From Larimichthys crocea (lineage: Eukaryota > Chordata > Actinopteri > Sciaenidae): 64,000 nucleotides of DNA. A program made the translations under genes and the position numbers. Shown in pieces: positions 61,701 to 64,000 of the stretch. The stretch's first letter is position 1. Every line of letters begins with the position of its first letter. The stretch is from NCBI RefSeq assembly GCF_000972845.2, contig NC_040021.1, forward strand, positions 12,490,908 through 12,554,907, in the 5' to 3' direction. The notes below the pieces were generated by a model, which saw only the letters and a program-made list of their open reading frames with translations, ran no database searches and was not told the origin of the DNA.

Positions 61701-63020
61701 GACACGGAAGTGCTATGATCTATTCAGTTCATGCAAATTACACAAACATATTCAAACCCAAACACACAGGAGGTTTTGATTTTTTCCAGGTTTTTAAATG
61801 TGTTTCCTTGGATGTACAGTACTTTTGACCTGTGAATCCAGAGTAACTGTATCAGACAATTAGCTTTTGTGTTAGTTACAGCTTAGGGATGCTAAACTCT
61901 CTGATACAGACCATACAAGTGGAATGTATATCGTCCATGATGTGATGATCCCTCTAACGTATAGTTTCTTTGTCTGTGTCATAAAATACAGTGTCAAATA
62001 CAGCTATTCAGTTCAGTTCAGTTTACCTCACGATTGCTGAACAGTTTCAGCCGCGATGACTTGCCCGACTTGTAAAAAACAGTGATATAGTAAAAACTGT
62101 GCAGTGTTTTGTTGTCTGATGAGCCTTCAAACTTTGTGGATTTGTCATTTAACTGAACTTTCTGATCATTAGATATGATCATAATTGATTCCAATGAGCT
62201 CCAAACAGATTTAAAAGTTGGGGAGGTCACTTGTATTGAAGTGGTGCTATCAGAGTGGAGTTATCAGAGTTAATATTGAGAAAGAAAAGGTCAGATTGTA
62301 GCCTCCTGATACTCTGCAACCCCCTTTTGTTAGAATATAATTTGGATGAACAGATCCTTTCAGGCAATCAGAAACACTGTCCTTCAAAACTAATTAATAG
62401 CAAACACACTTGCACCAAGCACTCGCACGAGCACATGACAAACACACAGGGACAAGTACACACCCACGTTCATACAACTGAGCAGCAGCAAACCAACACA
62501 GTTATCAGACGTATTAGATGTAAGACGATTTCTCTCCGTCTCTGCTGATGTTATCTTCACACGAACACTGTTCTGTGTTGCTCTCAACATGCCCCTGTTC
62601 ATTCAGCTCTTAGGTGGCAGAGGCAAGATTATTTCTCAAAGCAGTGTCACACGCTACCCATCTTACTCCATTCATACACCCCCCCCCCGTAACTCCCCCT
62701 GATTTATCTTCTCTGTCTCAGGCTGTGCACCCTGCTCTATTCTTTCTACCTCGCTCTTGGTCTGTCAAACTTTACATGTTCATACATTTGCTCTGTCTTT
62801 TTAATTTCCCTTCTCATCCCTATTTCACCCATCCACGCTCCATTTGATTTTCTCCTCCCCGCGTTTAAATCGCATATCTTTTCCCCTCGTCCCCCTTCCT
62901 CCATCAGTCTTGCTCTCTTGTCTCTGCATGATAAAAGCAGCATGTTGCTCAGGTGTACCGATACAGGAGCTTTAATGTTTCATTTAATAGAGGCTCTATC
63001 ACTTAATAGAGAAGCTTTCG

Positions 63021-63290
63021 CTTATCTGATCCAGGAGCAAAGAGAAGGTCTGCTGGGTCTGAGAGGACTACTTTGTGACAATTGCTTATCTGATCAGGAA
63101 ACAGTGGAGAGCGGCCCGCACAGTCTTAAACTATTACTCTCTTATCAGATTGTGGCTTTCCAAAACAAGAGGATGGTTAGTAAGTTGAATGAACGTTGGC
63201 CTCTTTGGATGTTGAGATTCTTTTGGAGAACTTTGTTCTTATCTTAAGACAGTGAAGACACGCATAAAGTTCCCATCACATCTTTATCAG
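63021..63290. promoter_or_regulatory. Cluster of GATA-type words, possible enhancer
   Basis: CTTATC words (GATAAG on the other strand) at 63021, 63085, 63141 and 63238, and TTATCA near 63284. The 11-mer CTTATCTGATC-type site occurs twice, at 63021 and 63085. The surrounding sequence has no simple repeat. Function is inferred from motif density only. Confidence 0.35.
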
Positions 63291-64000
63291 CAGTCTGCTC
63301 TCCTGCTGTTCTTTTTCTTTGTATTCCACCTTTTCTATTCTGTCAAACCGGTTTAGTGGAGAGTCTCTGAGACCTATGAGCAGATTGTTATTTTATTACT
63401 TGATGATGACATTGGATCTTACCTACTGACTGAAAACAGGCATTAAAGCCTCAATAAATCAACTGTACAACCACTATCACTAAAATTATTAGTAGATTCA
63501 TTGGTTCCCAACGAAATAAATCTGAGGGATCATCAGATGATTAAAGTAATGATTTTTTTATTTTTTTTTTGCATTTTCCTTTTGTGAGATAAATGACACT
63601 TCTCTTCAAAATCTTTTAAATTAAACATCTCGATGAGAAAAAATAACTGATTAAGTAACTACAAGGCCGTATCCTGTGATGAGAATTCACAAGTACACAC
63701 TGTTTTATTTTAAAGAGGGTCCCAACAAAAACAAACATTACAGCTGGATTATTTGACGAACAGACAATGACCTGATGACACTTGTAATAATTAATCACAC
63801 CATCATTCATCAAGCACAAGCTTTCATCCAGGTCCAACTCATTCAGTTTTTATTATTGGTCAGAAATCTGAGCCCATCACACTGAGCTCAGAGATGTTGT
63901 GAAGTGCACATTTCATAATTTTTTCATGGTTAAACGATTATTTAAGCCGTCTACATTGTGTGTGCCCAATGCAATATATACAGGCCACTATTACAGTGAC

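Larger units (their letters stand above)
54631..64000 (-). other. Inferred last intron of NBAS (incomplete)
   Basis: No NBAS-like exon was found to the right of the terminal exon, so at least 9.4 kb is likely intron. It holds microsatellites at 55018, 58829, 59319 and 59470, a purine-rich tract at 56035-56165, repeats at 58560 and 61527, and a GATA-word cluster at 63021. A small upstream exon with poor conservation could have been missed by eye. Confidence 0.5.

Noticed and set aside
62918..63247. 109-codon frame on the + strand over the GATA cluster
   Set aside because: No similarity recognised, no splice context as a single gene, and a length within chance expectation.
1..64000. CRISPR array, phage, operon or biosynthetic cluster
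   Set aside because: No spaced direct repeats, no dense coding and clear vertebrate gene structure throughout.

Overview
This window looks like ordinary nuclear DNA of a teleost fish, probably a percomorph. The evidence is intron-containing genes, very many CA/GT and GA/CT microsatellites, and dispersed repeats of kinds familiar from teleost genomes. There is no bacterial-style gene packing, operon, CRISPR array or phage module. I found no previously undescribed system. The window is a sparse vertebrate locus with one complete gene, the 3' end of a second, and long non-coding stretches.

Genes. About 14.1-16.7 kb holds LRATD1 (FAM84A) on the + strand: a GC-rich promoter, a short non-coding exon 1, an intron of about 470 bp, and a coding sequence in one exon (14990-15778, 262 aa) followed by a 3' UTR with AATAAA at 16654. 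The protein belongs to the LRAT/NlpC-P60 group but has Ser where active members have the catalytic Cys. At 54355-54630 on the - strand is the last coding exon of NBAS, a tethering factor for Golgi-to-ER transport. Its 3' UTR runs left to about 53.59 kb. The rest of the window to the right (54631-64000) would then be its last intron, in which I cannot place another exon. LRATD1 and NBAS face each other tail to tail about 37 kb apart, the same order and orientation as on human chromosome 2p24. The two genes are not known to act together.

The DNA before LRATD1 (1-14.1 kb), between the genes (16.7-53.6 kb) and in the NBAS intron has no recognisable coding gene. It holds tRNA-derived SINE copies, a non-LTR retrotransposon fragment with an internal inversion, three copies of a small TTAA-flanked inverted-repeat element, three copies of another dispersed repeat, several less certain repeats, small tandem duplications, and at least 20 simple repeats. 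Several stretches rich in homeodomain, POU, SOX or GATA-type words are candidate conserved enhancers. They are inferred from composition only and need an alignment to confirm.

Repeat family recognition and homology calls come from memory of known sequences, not from a search.
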